In this document: positions 16,660 to 25,011 of the stretch, one piece after another
Numbering within the stretch: the stretch's first letter is position 1
Layout of the letters: each line of letters opens with the position of its first letter
Source of the DNA: Laedolimicola ammoniilytica
GTDB lineage: Bacteria > Bacillota > Clostridia > Lachnospirales > Lachnospiraceae
Assembly: GCF_025567165.1 (NCBI RefSeq)
Contig: NZ_JAOQKC010000010.1
Location: 1 to 64,000 of the forward strand
DNA length: 64,000 nt
Direction: 5' to 3'
Position numbers and translations under genes: made by a program
Notes under the pieces: generated by a model
Databases searched by the model: none
What the model saw: only the letters and a program-made list of their open reading frames with translations
What the model was told of the DNA's origin: nothing

Positions 16660-17418
16660 ATGGAAGTGGATATTTCAGGTGCGCGAGTCTTTTTCACGAT
16701 ACCGACGAATATTCCGATACTGGGCGATCTTCAGATTAGTGAAACCCTGGTGGTGAGCTGGATTGTCATGGCGCTGATCACAGGCCTTTGTATCTGGCTG
16801 ACCCACGACCTGAAGGTGGAGAAGATCTCCAAGCGTCAGGCGGTGGCCGAGATGTTGGTGGAAATGGCCAATAAATTTGTCATTGGAAATGCAGGCGAGA
16901 AGTTCCGGAAGCTGATTCCTTTTGTGGCGGCTCTGTTTGCCACAAGCGTGGTTTCGAACCTTATCAGCTTAATCGGTCTTCGGAGTCCGACCGCGGATCT
17001 TTCGACCGAGGCTGCCTGGGCGATTGTGGTATTTATTATGATCACAGCCCAGAAGATTAAGACCAGTGGATTCGGCGGTTATCTGAAGGGATTTACCACT
17101 CCGATTGCCGTTATGACGCCGTTCAACGTATTGTCTGAGCTGGCTACGCCTATCAGTCTGGCCTGCCGTCATTTCGGTAATATCCTTTCGGGCGTAGTTA
17201 TCAACGCACTGATTTACGGAGCCCTGGCTCTGGCCAGCAGCAAGCTGCTGGGACTGCTTCCGGGTGTGCTCGGAGGCGTGCTGTCGCAGATCCCGATCCT
17301 GTCGGTAGGCCTTCCGGCGATTACGTCGGTCTACTTCGACTGGTTCTCTGGCGTAATGCAGGCATTTATTTTCTGTATGCTGACGGTGATGTATATCGCC
17401 AACGCGGCAGAGGAATAA
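16660..17418 (+). CDS. atpB: ATP synthase F0 subunit a
   Basis: 252 residues. Membrane subunit carrying the two half-channels through which ions reach the c-ring. The essential arginine lies in SLACRHFGNILSG (about 168-180), where most homologues have RLFGN; here it is RHFGN. Five to six membrane helices are visible, the last ending MLTVMYIANAAEE. The ATG at 16660 follows AGGAGGTG. It is the first structural gene of the operon order B-E-F-H-A-G-D-C. Confidence 0.95.
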   Translation: MEVDISGARVFFTIPTNIPILGDLQISETLVVSWIVMALITGLCIWLTHDLKVEKISKRQAVAEMLVEMANKFVIGNAGEKFRKLIPFVAALFATSVVSNLISLIGLRSPTADLSTEAAWAIVVFIMITAQKIKTSGFGGYLKGFTTPIAVMTPFNVLSELATPISLACRHFGNILSGVVINALIYGALALASSKLLGLLPGVLGGVLSQIPILSVGLPAITSVYFDWFSGVMQAFIFCMLTVMYIANAAEE

Positions 17419-17468
17419 GCTTAGTTAAACTATTAAAAAACTAAAAACCATTTTAGGAGGAAATCAAT

Positions 17469-17747
17469 ATGGAATTTCAGTTACTTGCAAAAGGTATCGC
17501 ATTAGCAGGATGTGCAATTGGAGCAGGACTGGCGCTGATCGCCGGTATCGGACCTGGTATTGGAGAGGGTAATGCCGTATCCAAGGCCTGCGAGGCTATC
17601 GGACGTCAGCCGGAGTGCAAGGGCGATGTTACATCTACCATGCTGCTTGGCTGCGCTATCGCAGAGACCACCGGTATCTACGGTTTCGTAACCGGTCTGC
17701 TTCTGATCTTCGTTGCGCCGGGTATGTTCATGAACTTCCTGGGATAA
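17469..17747 (+). CDS. atpE: ATP synthase F0 subunit c, Na+-type with two carboxylates
   Basis: 92 residues forming a two-helix hairpin; copies assemble into the rotor ring. The loop RQPE is at 46-49. The ion site is visible: E66-T67 in CAIAETTGIYG with Y71, and E33 in GPGIGEGNAV. Na+-type rings of Ilyobacter carry Q32, E65, S66 and Y70; here the Gln is replaced by Glu and the Ser by Thr. Two glutamates per site is the pattern described for Fusobacterium and Clostridium paradoxum c-rings, which transport Na+. A Na+-driven enzyme is therefore expected. The gene follows an AGGAGGAAA ribosome site, suiting high expression of this multicopy subunit. Confidence 0.95.
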   Translation: MEFQLLAKGIALAGCAIGAGLALIAGIGPGIGEGNAVSKACEAIGRQPECKGDVTSTMLLGCAIAETTGIYGFVTGLLLIFVAPGMFMNFLG

Positions 17748-17793
17748 TCCGCGTTACGTTGCCGGATCATTAGAAAATCAGGAGGTTACAGAT

Positions 17794-18297
17794 ATGGATG
17801 TACAGGAATTAGTTGGTCTTGTGCCGTGGACGTTTGTCGCGCAGATTTGTAACCTGTTTATTCAGGTATATCTGATCAAGCGATTTCTGTTTAAGCCTGT
17901 AAATGAGATGCTCGAAAAAAGAAAGGCTCTGGCGGACGCCCAGATTCGTGAAGCCGAGAAGGCCAAGGCGGACGCGGACGCGATTAAGACGGAGTACGAG
18001 CAGAACATGAAGGAAGCGAAGGAGAAGGCAAATGAGATCCTTACCACCGCCCAGAGAACGGCGGCGCTTCAGAGCGAAGAGGTGCTGAAGGAGGCTGCTT
18101 CGCAGGCGGCTGCCCTGAAGTCCAAGGCAGAGAGCGACATCGCCCAGGAGAAGAGAAAAGCGGTCAATGAAATCAAGGATGAAATTGGCGGCATGGCCGT
18201 GGAGATTGCCGGAAAGGTAATCGAGCGGGAGATTAGTGAAGAGGATCACACGAAACTCATTGACGAATTTATCGCGAATGTAGGTGAGGCATCATGA
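17794..18297 (+). CDS. atpF: ATP synthase F0 subunit b
   Basis: 167 residues. One N-terminal membrane helix (about 8-28, PWTFVAQICNLFIQVYLI) is followed by a long charged coiled coil rich in Ala, Glu and Lys. This forms the peripheral stalk that holds F1 to subunit a. It ends overlapping the delta gene by ATGA, so the two are translationally coupled. Length and layout are normal. Confidence 0.93.
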   Translation: MDVQELVGLVPWTFVAQICNLFIQVYLIKRFLFKPVNEMLEKRKALADAQIREAEKAKADADAIKTEYEQNMKEAKEKANEILTTAQRTAALQSEEVLKEAASQAAALKSKAESDIAQEKRKAVNEIKDEIGGMAVEIAGKVIEREISEEDHTKLIDEFIANVGEAS

Positions 18298-18833
18298 CAC
18301 AGTACGCCAGATTGTATGGCGGCAGTCTCTATGACCTCGCTGCCGAAGAAAATCTTACGGACGCCATCGGGGAGCAGATGAAGGAGATCCGGGTGATCTT
18401 CCGGGAAAATCCCGATTATGTGAAGCTGCTTTGCGAGCCCTCAGTTCCGAAGACGGAACGGACCAAGCTCATTGAGGACGCTTTTGGCGGACAGGCAGAG
18501 CGTTATCTGGTGAATTTTATGAAGCTGCTGTGTGAGCGGAATCTCCTCGGAGAGTTCGCGGGCTGCTGTGAAGAATTTATACGGCGCTATCACGCGGATC
18601 ACGGAATCGCCGAGGCGGTAGTGACCAGCGCAGTGGCTTTAAGCGACGCGCAGCTGTCGGCCCTGAAGGCGAAGCTGGAAAAAATCAGTGGAAAAACCGT
18701 GGAGCTGGTACAGAAGCTGGATGCTTCTGTGGTGGCAGGCTTACGTGTGGAACTGGAAGGAAAGCAGCTTGACGGAACGGTTCAGGCCAGAATGTCAGGA
18801 ATTTCCAAAAAACTGAACGAAGTAATCGTGTAA
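18294..18833 (+). CDS. atpH: ATP synthase F1 subunit delta
   Basis: 179 residues. It opens with ARLYGGSLYDLAAEE, the usual helical start of the delta/OSCP family, and ends in the GLRVELEGKQLDGTVQARM block that closes this family. It links the b stalk to the top of the alpha3beta3 head. The ATG overlaps the atpF stop codon. Length is normal. Confidence 0.93.
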   Translation: MTQYARLYGGSLYDLAAEENLTDAIGEQMKEIRVIFRENPDYVKLLCEPSVPKTERTKLIEDAFGGQAERYLVNFMKLLCERNLLGEFAGCCEEFIRRYHADHGIAEAVVTSAVALSDAQLSALKAKLEKISGKTVELVQKLDASVVAGLRVELEGKQLDGTVQARMSGISKKLNEVIV

Positions 18834-18869
18834 CTGAAAAAATAACTGTTTAAAGGATGGAATGGAAAC

Positions 18870-20399
18870 ATGCAATTAAAACCAGAAGAAATCTCCAAAG
18901 TCATCCGCAGCCAGATCAAATATTATGACAATGCCATTCAGCAGAACGAGACCGGTACGGTCCTGATGGTCGGCGACGGTATTGCCAGAGCCAGCGGCCT
19001 TGTCAACTGTATGGCAGGCGAACTGCTGGAGTTTGAGGACGGCAGCTTTGGTATGGCCCAGAACCTGGAAGAGAACAGCGTGTCCATCGTATTGTTTGGT
19101 TCCGATGAGAACATCAGCGAGGGACAGACTGTAAAACGTACCGGCAAGGTCGTATCCGTTCCGGTCGGAGAAGCGATGATTGGACGTGTCGTAAACGCCC
19201 TGGGACAGCCGATCGACGGCGCAGGCCCTATCGTTACGGATACTTTCCGGCCGATCGAGAGTCCGGCTCCCGGTATCTGCGAGAGAAAGAGCGTATCCGA
19301 GCCGCTGCAGACCGGTATTAAGGCCATTGACTCCATGGTTCCCATCGGACGTGGACAGCGTGAGCTGATCATCGGTGACCGTCAGACCGGTAAGACTGCC
19401 ATTGCGGTAGACACCATTATTAACCAGAAGGGACAGGACGTAATCTGTATCTATGTAGCCATCGGTCAGAAGCGTTCCACCGTAGCCAATCTGGTAGAGA
19501 CTTTGACGAAGAACGGCGCCATGGATTACACCATGGTCGTAGCTGCGACTGCATCCGAGGCAAGCCCGCTGCAGTATATCGCGCCCTATTCCGGCTGTGC
19601 CATGGGCGAGTACTTTATGAATCAGGGAAAGCATGTGCTGATTATCTATGATGATTTGACCAAGCACGCGGTAGCTTACCGTGCACTCTCCCTGCTGATT
19701 CGCCGTCCGCCCGGCCGTGAGGCTTATCCGGGTGACGTATTCTATCTGCATTCCAGACTTCTGGAGCGTGCGGCGAAGCTGGACGATGAGCATGGCGGCG
19801 GTTCCATGACGGCGCTGCCCATCATCGAGACTCAGGCAGGCGACGTATCTGCCTACATCCCGACCAACGTCATCTCCATCACAGACGGACAGATCTTCCT
19901 GGAGACTGAGCTGTTCCACTCCGGCGTTATGCCGGCGGTAAACCCGGGTATCTCCGTATCCCGAGTAGGTGGTAACGCACAGATCAAGGCTATGAAGAAG
20001 GTAGCCGGTACCCTGAAGCTTCTGTATTCCCAGTACCGCGAGCTGCAGAGCTTCGCCCAGTTCGGTTCCGATCTGGATGCCGATACCAAGGCCCGTCTGG
20101 AGCAGGGAGCACGTATCGTGGAAGTCCTGAAGCAGAACCAGAACGCGCCGGTAGCGGTAGAGAAGCAGGTAGCGATTCTCTATGCGGTTACTAAGGGCAT
20201 CCTGACAAAGATTGCCACAGAGGACGTAAAGGCATACGAGGCAGGTCTCTATACCTATCTCGACACCGACGCCACAGGCGCTGCGGCTATGCAGGAGATC
20301 CGCTCCACAGGCAAGCTGGAAGCTGATACCGAGCAGAAGCTGAAAGAGGCCCTGGATGCGTATACCGAGCAGTTTCTGAATACAAAGCCTGAAAAATAA
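18870..20399 (+). CDS. atpA: ATP synthase F1 subunit alpha
   Basis: 509 residues. It begins with the RPEEIS-like head (LKPEEISKVIRSQI), a beta-barrel domain, and then the nucleotide-binding domain with P-loop GDRQTGKTA near 168-176. The signature PAVNPGISVSRVGG is near 352-365, with the helical C-terminal domain after it. It forms the non-catalytic nucleotide sites of the alpha3beta3 head. Starts 36 bases after atpH behind AAAGGATGG. Nothing unusual. Confidence 0.97.
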   Translation: MQLKPEEISKVIRSQIKYYDNAIQQNETGTVLMVGDGIARASGLVNCMAGELLEFEDGSFGMAQNLEENSVSIVLFGSDENISEGQTVKRTGKVVSVPVGEAMIGRVVNALGQPIDGAGPIVTDTFRPIESPAPGICERKSVSEPLQTGIKAIDSMVPIGRGQRELIIGDRQTGKTAIAVDTIINQKGQDVICIYVAIGQKRSTVANLVETLTKNGAMDYTMVVAATASEASPLQYIAPYSGCAMGEYFMNQGKHVLIIYDDLTKHAVAYRALSLLIRRPPGREAYPGDVFYLHSRLLERAAKLDDEHGGGSMTALPIIETQAGDVSAYIPTNVISITDGQIFLETELFHSGVMPAVNPGISVSRVGGNAQIKAMKKVAGTLKLLYSQYRELQSFAQFGSDLDADTKARLEQGARIVEVLKQNQNAPVAVEKQVAILYAVTKGILTKIATEDVKAYEAGLYTYLDTDATGAAAMQEIRSTGKLEADTEQKLKEALDAYTEQFLNTKPEK

Positions 20400-20418
20400 G
20401 TGATAGAGGAGGAAGCAT

Positions 20419-21276
20419 ATGGCTGCAAATATGAAAGCGGTGAAGCTGCGTATCCGAAGTGTGCAGAGCACCATGCAGATCACCAAGGCGATGGAACTTG
20501 TAGCATCCTCCAAACTGCGTAAAGCAAAGGAACGTGCAGAAATCTGCCGTCCTTATTTCCGGGAGCTTCATGAGACCCTGCAGGACATCGCGGATGGCAA
20601 TACGGATTTGACCTCTGTGTATGTAAAACCGGCGGTGTCTGAAAAATACTGCTATGTGGTCATGGCAGGAGACCGCGGCCTGGCCGGCGGCTACAATTCC
20701 AATATGTTCAAGGCTGTGGAAGCGGCCATGGAAGGAAAGGATTGTGTGGTACTGCCCATCGGCAAGAAAGCGGTGGAGCATTTCCGGAGAAAGGGAATTC
20801 CCTGCATCACTGAGAAGTATGCGGAGATCGAGGACGTCTCGGTGGCCAACTGCTTCGAGATGGCCAATATGCTCTGCGGGGAATTCAAAAACAAGGAATT
20901 CGGTCATATCGAGCTTTGTTATACGAAGTTCGTGTCCATGCTGTCACAGCAGCCGGATAGGATTTCCATGCTGCCGCTGTCGGATCTGGCCAGAACTGAG
21001 GAGAAGAAGGAGCCGGTACGGAACCTGATTCTCTACGAGCCCAGCGCGGAGGAGGTCTTTGACGCCATCGTGCCGGAGTATCTGGCAGGTCTTATCTATG
21101 GCGGCGTCTGCGAGTCCCAGGCCAGTGAGCTGGCGGCCCGGAGAATGGCCATGGAGGCCGCTACCGGCAATGCGGAAGAGATGATCGAAAACCTGAACCT
21201 GTTTTATAACAGAGCCCGTCAGGCCAGCATAACGCAGGAAATCACAGAGATTGTTGGAGGTGCGGAAGGCATCTGA
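20419..21276 (+). CDS. atpG: ATP synthase F1 subunit gamma
   Basis: 285 residues. The central rotor shaft. The N-terminal helix reads VQSTMQITKAMELVASSKLR (24-43 approximately), which is the family hallmark, and the C-terminal helix carries MAMEAATGNAEEMI and ends near ITQEITEIVGGA. Both helices make the coiled coil inside the head. Ribosome site AGAGGAGG precedes the ATG. Length is normal. Confidence 0.95.
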   Translation: MAANMKAVKLRIRSVQSTMQITKAMELVASSKLRKAKERAEICRPYFRELHETLQDIADGNTDLTSVYVKPAVSEKYCYVVMAGDRGLAGGYNSNMFKAVEAAMEGKDCVVLPIGKKAVEHFRRKGIPCITEKYAEIEDVSVANCFEMANMLCGEFKNKEFGHIELCYTKFVSMLSQQPDRISMLPLSDLARTEEKKEPVRNLILYEPSAEEVFDAIVPEYLAGLIYGGVCESQASELAARRMAMEAATGNAEEMIENLNLFYNRARQASITQEITEIVGGAEGI

Positions 21277-21334
21277 TGAGGTGCGGGCGAAAGCCTGCAA
21301 CCTGAACTAGGAATCAAAATAAGGAGATTCAGGA

Positions 21335-22729
21335 ATGAGTGAAAAACACATTGGTGAAGTAGTGCAGATTACCGGACCTGTTCTGGACATTCGGTTCGCC
21401 CATGACGAGCTGCCTGCACTGCTGAACGCCATTGAAATCGATAACAACGGCACGAAGCTGACCGTTGAGGTGGCACAGCAGATCGGTGACAATACGGTCC
21501 GCTGTATCGCCATGAACTCCACTGACGGTCTTGTCAGAGGAGCGAAGGCCCTGGATACCGGAAAGCCCATCGAGGTTCCGGTAGGCGAGGAGTGCCTTGG
21601 CCGTGTATTCAACCTTCTGGGCGACCCGGTAGACAATCAGCCGGCTCCGGAAGCGAAGGAGCACTGGTCCATCCACCGTCCGGCTCCGTCTTATGAGGAG
21701 CAGGTTCCGGCTACCGAGATTCTGGAGACCGGTATCAAGGTCGTAGACCTGATCTGCCCCTACGCAAAGGGCGGTAAAATTGGTTTGTTCGGCGGTGCGG
21801 GAGTAGGTAAGACCGTCCTGATTATGGAGCTGATCCACAACGTGGCGACAGCTCACGGCGGTATTTCCGTATTCACCGGCGTAGGGGAGCGTACCCGTGA
21901 GGGTAACGACCTTTATAACGAAATGAAGGAAAGCGGCGTTATTGACAAGACCGCCCTGGTCTATGGTCAGATGAACGAGCCCCCCGGAGCCCGTATGCGT
22001 GTCGGCCTTTCCGGACTGACCATGGCAGAGTACTTCCGTGATGTGAAGAATCAGGACGTACTTCTGTTCATCGATAATATCTTCCGTTTTACTCAGGCAG
22101 GTTCCGAGGTATCCGCGCTGCTTGGACGTATGCCGTCCGCAGTAGGTTATCAGCCCACACTGGCTACAGAGATGGGTGCGCTGCAGGAGCGTATCACTTC
22201 CACCAGAAAGGGTTCTATCACTTCTGTGCAGGCCGTATATGTGCCGGCGGACGACCTGACTGACCCGGCTCCGGCTACCACCTTTACCCATCTGGATGCC
22301 ACCACGGTACTTTCCCGTGAGATTAGTGCCCAGGGTATCTATCCGGCCGTTGACCCGCTGGATTCCACCAGCCGGATTCTGTCCCCGGAGATCGTAGGCA
22401 AGGAGCACTACGAGGTGGCCCGTGCGGTACAGCAGGTGCTGCAGCGTTATAAGGAGCTGCAGGATATCATCGCCATCATGGGTATGGACGAGCTGTCCGA
22501 GGAGGATAAGCTGACTGTAAACCGTGCCCGTAAGGTACAGCGTTTCCTGTCCCAGAGCTTCTCTGTGGCTGAGCAGTTTACCGGTATGCCGGGAAGCTAT
22601 GTTCCGCTGAAGGAGACTCTGCGCGGATTCCGCATGATTCTGGACGGCGAATGTGATCAGATACCGGAGAGCTGCTTCCTGATGGCAGGAACCATCGACG
22701 AGGTATTTGAGAGAGCGAAGAATCAGTAA
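21335..22729 (+). CDS. atpD: ATP synthase F1 subunit beta
   Basis: 464 residues. Catalytic subunit with P-loop GGAGVGKTV near 153-161, the catalytic GERTREGND (GER motif) near 184-192, and ALLGRMPSAVGYQPTLATEM further on. The DELSEEDKLTVNRARK segment in the C-terminal domain is the DELSEED lever that contacts gamma. It starts 58 bases after atpG behind AAGGAGA. Typical in every respect. Confidence 0.97.
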   Translation: MSEKHIGEVVQITGPVLDIRFAHDELPALLNAIEIDNNGTKLTVEVAQQIGDNTVRCIAMNSTDGLVRGAKALDTGKPIEVPVGEECLGRVFNLLGDPVDNQPAPEAKEHWSIHRPAPSYEEQVPATEILETGIKVVDLICPYAKGGKIGLFGGAGVGKTVLIMELIHNVATAHGGISVFTGVGERTREGNDLYNEMKESGVIDKTALVYGQMNEPPGARMRVGLSGLTMAEYFRDVKNQDVLLFIDNIFRFTQAGSEVSALLGRMPSAVGYQPTLATEMGALQERITSTRKGSITSVQAVYVPADDLTDPAPATTFTHLDATTVLSREISAQGIYPAVDPLDSTSRILSPEIVGKEHYEVARAVQQVLQRYKELQDIIAIMGMDELSEEDKLTVNRARKVQRFLSQSFSVAEQFTGMPGSYVPLKETLRGFRMILDGECDQIPESCFLMAGTIDEVFERAKNQ

Positions 22730-22741
22730 AGGGGGATGTCT

Positions 22742-23143
22742 ATGAAGACTTTTCCGTTACGAATCGGAACGCCGGACGGACTGCTTTTCGAAGGAGAGGC
22801 AGAGCGGATCGTCTGCAGAACCATTACCGGTGATCTGGCGATTCTGGCCGGACACAGTAATTTCTGCACCGCCCTCGGTATGGGACACGCCCATGTGGCG
22901 CTTCCGGACGGGACCACCCGGGAAGCGGCCTGCATCGGCGGTATGCTGTCCATGATGAACGGTACCTGCCGCGTCATGGCCACCACCTGGGAATGGAAAG
23001 AGGACATCGACGAGGAGCGTGCAGTGAAGGCTAAGGAGCGCGCTGAGAAGCTGCTGGAGGACAAGAGCCTCAGTGAGCGCGACTACCGCATGGCGGAAGC
23101 GCGCCTGAAGAGAGCTTTGCTCCGTCTGGATGTAAAGGGATAA
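22742..23143 (+). CDS. atpC: ATP synthase F1 subunit epsilon
   Basis: 133 residues from the ATG at 22742. An in-frame ATG at 22736 abuts the AAAGGGGG ribosome site with no spacing, so the second ATG is preferred. The N-terminal beta-sandwich (GTPDGLLFEGEAERIVCRT, then GDLAILAGHSNF) is followed by a two-helix C-terminal domain that can regulate ATP hydrolysis. Last gene of the operon, 20 bases before its terminator. Confidence 0.92.
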   Translation: MKTFPLRIGTPDGLLFEGEAERIVCRTITGDLAILAGHSNFCTALGMGHAHVALPDGTTREAACIGGMLSMMNGTCRVMATTWEWKEDIDEERAVKAKERAEKLLEDKSLSERDYRMAEARLKRALLRLDVKG

Positions 23144-23163
23144 TCGGATAGATTAGATACAAG

Positions 23164-23218
23164 AAAACCGGATCTTCGGTGTCCGCCTGGAGCGGACGCA
23201 CGAAGACCCGGTTTTTTT
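23164..23218 (+). terminator. Terminator of the atp operon
   Basis: A long branched-looking stem (AAACCGG...CCGGTTTTTTT with an inner GTCCGC/GCGGAC pair) ends in seven T residues just after atpC. Confidence 0.88.
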
Positions 23219-23246
23219 CATATACTACTACAAAAAGGATTTTCCC

Positions 23247-23651
23247 ATGAAATATGATGACGAACTGCAATCCGGTTTCGGAGTGTATCAGGCATATCCG
23301 TTTTACCCTTTTCTGCCGTGGGAAGATGAGAAGACGCGCGATCAGAGGCGTTTTCGGGAACTGTATCCGATGCTTGCAAGATGCATTCAGCCGCTGGTAG
23401 AGAAGGCCTGCGATATGCAGGAATACGAGGGCAGCTTCATGTTCGACGAGTATCCGGATCAGCTGATGATAAGACGCGTAAGCCGCAGCATCTACGACCA
23501 GCTGGATAAGAGCGCCTACCAGGACGATCTGATGATGCAGGAGATCAACGGGCGCAACTGGCTGGAGGATTTCGTGACGGTGATGCTGTTGAATGAGATG
23601 TATAGCCGGAGATGCCGCAGGCGGGATCGCAGGTGCGGAGGAATATTTTAG
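23247..23651 (+). CDS. Protein of unknown function
   Basis: 134 residues, no family recognised. The N-terminus is rich in aromatic and proline residues (VYQAYPFYPFLPWEDE), the middle is helical with EKACDMQEYEGSFMFDEYPDQ, and the C-terminus is strongly basic with four cysteines (SRRCRRRDRRCGG). No membrane segment is seen. Weak ribosome site (AAAAAGGA). It is a single-gene unit between two terminators. Its small size, acidic middle and Cys/Arg tail recall uncharacterised spore-former proteins, but this is only an impression. Confidence 0.6.
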   Translation: MKYDDELQSGFGVYQAYPFYPFLPWEDEKTRDQRRFRELYPMLARCIQPLVEKACDMQEYEGSFMFDEYPDQLMIRRVSRSIYDQLDKSAYQDDLMMQEINGRNWLEDFVTVMLLNEMYSRRCRRRDRRCGGIF

Positions 23652-23685
23652 AAACGCCGGTCAGAGAGAGCGCGGAAGCGACAAA

Positions 23686-23737
23686 AGGAGGAGTCTGGAA
23701 AGTGTTTTCGTGAATACTACTTTCCGGGCTCCTCTTT
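23686..23737 (+). terminator. Terminator after the 134-aa gene
   Basis: AGGAG...GGAAAGT pairs with ACTTTCC...CTCCT and is followed by TTTAT. It may act in both directions, since the HAD gene ends convergently at 23757. Confidence 0.65.
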
Positions 23738-23756
23738 ATATGGAAGATAACAATCC

Positions 23757-24557
23757 TCAATCTGCAAAATGCTTCTTTGCCGCCTCAATGGCCTGAGCCA
23801 GCCCGTCGTGATCCACGTCCGCGGTCACATAATCCGCCCGGGCCTGCACGTTGGGCATGGCGTTACCCATGGCTACGCCGAAGCCTGCAGCTTCGATGAG
23901 TTCCACATCGTTCATGCTGTCGCCGATGGCTGCGCAATTCTCAAAGGTGGTATGATAGTGATCGAGAATGCGCTGCGCACCCTTGACCTTACCGTTTTCC
24001 CGTGGGATGATATCAGCGCCGCCCAGATTATCGCCCATGTATAGCAGCTTGATTTCCGGAAAATGAGCCTGCAGATCAGCAATGGCTTCCGGTGTATCGG
24101 ACAGAAACATGGAGGGAACCCGCTGGTGGTAAAGGGCGCGGAAAGCTTCGCCGCTTTCGGGCATCAGACGACGCTGTTTATTGGATGCCATTTCCCGGAA
24201 GCGGGGCAGGTTGGAAGTTACCCATTTTCCGTTGTAACCAGACATCAGGCAGTAATTTTTCTCCACAACATAATCAAGAATACGAGTCTGCAGCTCCGGA
24301 TCGAAGAATTTCTCATGAATCAGTTTCCCTTCTATCTCAATGATGGCGCCGTTGGAGCTGACGAGACAGTCCGGTGCGAAGCGCCCATGGAACTCTTCCG
24401 GCAGAGAATCGCTTCGGAAGGCGCGCCCGCTGGCCAGCGCAATCTTGTAGCCGTCCTCGTGGAGCCTTATCAGGGCTTCCAGAGAGCTTTCCGGGATGGA
24501 CCAGGTTTGATGGCTGAAAATTGTGTTATCATAATCAATAAAAAATACAGGCTTCAT
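23757..24557 (-). CDS. HAD-superfamily (Cof-type) phosphatase
   Basis: 266 residues from the second of two adjacent ATG codons, chosen for the better spacing from GAGGAG. Motif I is FFIDYDNT (D8 nucleophile, D10), motif II LASGRAF near 40-46, Lys in VKGAQRILDHY near 187-197, and motif IV GDSMNDVELIEAA near 206-218. The large cap domain between motifs II and III is the Cof (C2B) type, whose members dephosphorylate sugar phosphates, nucleotides or PLP. It is a stand-alone gene; the substrate is unknown. Confidence 0.9.
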   Translation of the reverse strand: MKPVFFIDYDNTIFSHQTWSIPESSLEALIRLHEDGYKIALASGRAFRSDSLPEEFHGRFAPDCLVSSNGAIIEIEGKLIHEKFFDPELQTRILDYVVEKNYCLMSGYNGKWVTSNLPRFREMASNKQRRLMPESGEAFRALYHQRVPSMFLSDTPEAIADLQAHFPEIKLLYMGDNLGGADIIPRENGKVKGAQRILDHYHTTFENCAAIGDSMNDVELIEAAGFGVAMGNAMPNVQARADYVTADVDHDGLAQAIEAAKKHFAD

Positions 24558-24734
24558 CATAATCTCCTCAAAATGTAAAACAATGTATCGCGCCAAAGCT
24601 GCTGAAAGAAATGCAGTGTCACAAAAGACATTATAGCGTATTTGGAAACAGAAAGGAAGAACTCAGTTGGAAAATAGTATAAGTGACAGACAGTTTTCCT
24701 TTTAAAATGGGCTTTTTTCGTGAAATATACGGTA

Positions 24735-24762
24735 TTTACAAATGGAAAGTTTGTGGTATACT
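24735..24762 (+). promoter_or_regulatory. Promoter of murA
   Basis: TTTACA and TATACT are separated by 16 bases. Transcription would start near 24770, immediately before the multi-hairpin repeat, placing the repeat in a 5' leader of roughly 240 bases. Confidence 0.7.
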
Positions 24763-24777
24763 AAACTAAGGCTTGCA

Positions 24778-24878
24778 GCAAGCAGAGCTTGCAAAGATGC
24801 GCACTCGGCGCAGTGGTAGATGGTTGCTGAAGCAACCGCGCCTCGGCGCGAGAATGTGCCAATGGCACATTCTTTCTT
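24778..24878 (+). repeat. Multi-hairpin intergenic repeat, copy 1
   Basis: A 101-base unit made of five consecutive perfect stem-loops: GCAAGC/GCTTGC, TGCGC/GCGCA, GGTTGCT/AGCAACC, CGCGCC/GGCGCG and AGAATGTGCC/GGCACATTCT, ending in TTCTT. It is nearly identical to the copies at 27845 and 44233. Here it lies in the murA leader. The rest of the 24558-25011 gap holds the promoter and a low-complexity leader with no convincing gene. Confidence 0.93.
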
Positions 24879-25011
24879 GTGTATAAAGAAGTATGATTTC
24901 AGGAAAGCTAGAAAAGGGGCAGGTAAGCGTCCCCCGGATAATAAAGCATAGAACATAAAACCAGGCCGCGTGAAGCGGCGACAGTAAGAAATCAGAGAAA
25001 CGGGAGTTATT

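Noticed and set aside
18876..20513. Open frame of 545 codons antisense to atpA
   Set aside because: It has no domain or ribosome site and mirrors the codon bias of the well-supported atpA gene.
24778..24878. CRISPR array or tRNA gene in the hairpin repeats
   Set aside because: Copies are kilobases apart without spacer units, and the folding is a row of short independent hairpins rather than a cloverleaf.
24893..24958. Possible 21-aa leader peptide ahead of murA
   Set aside because: Starts with ATG in the leader but lacks a convincing ribosome site or a regulatory codon run.
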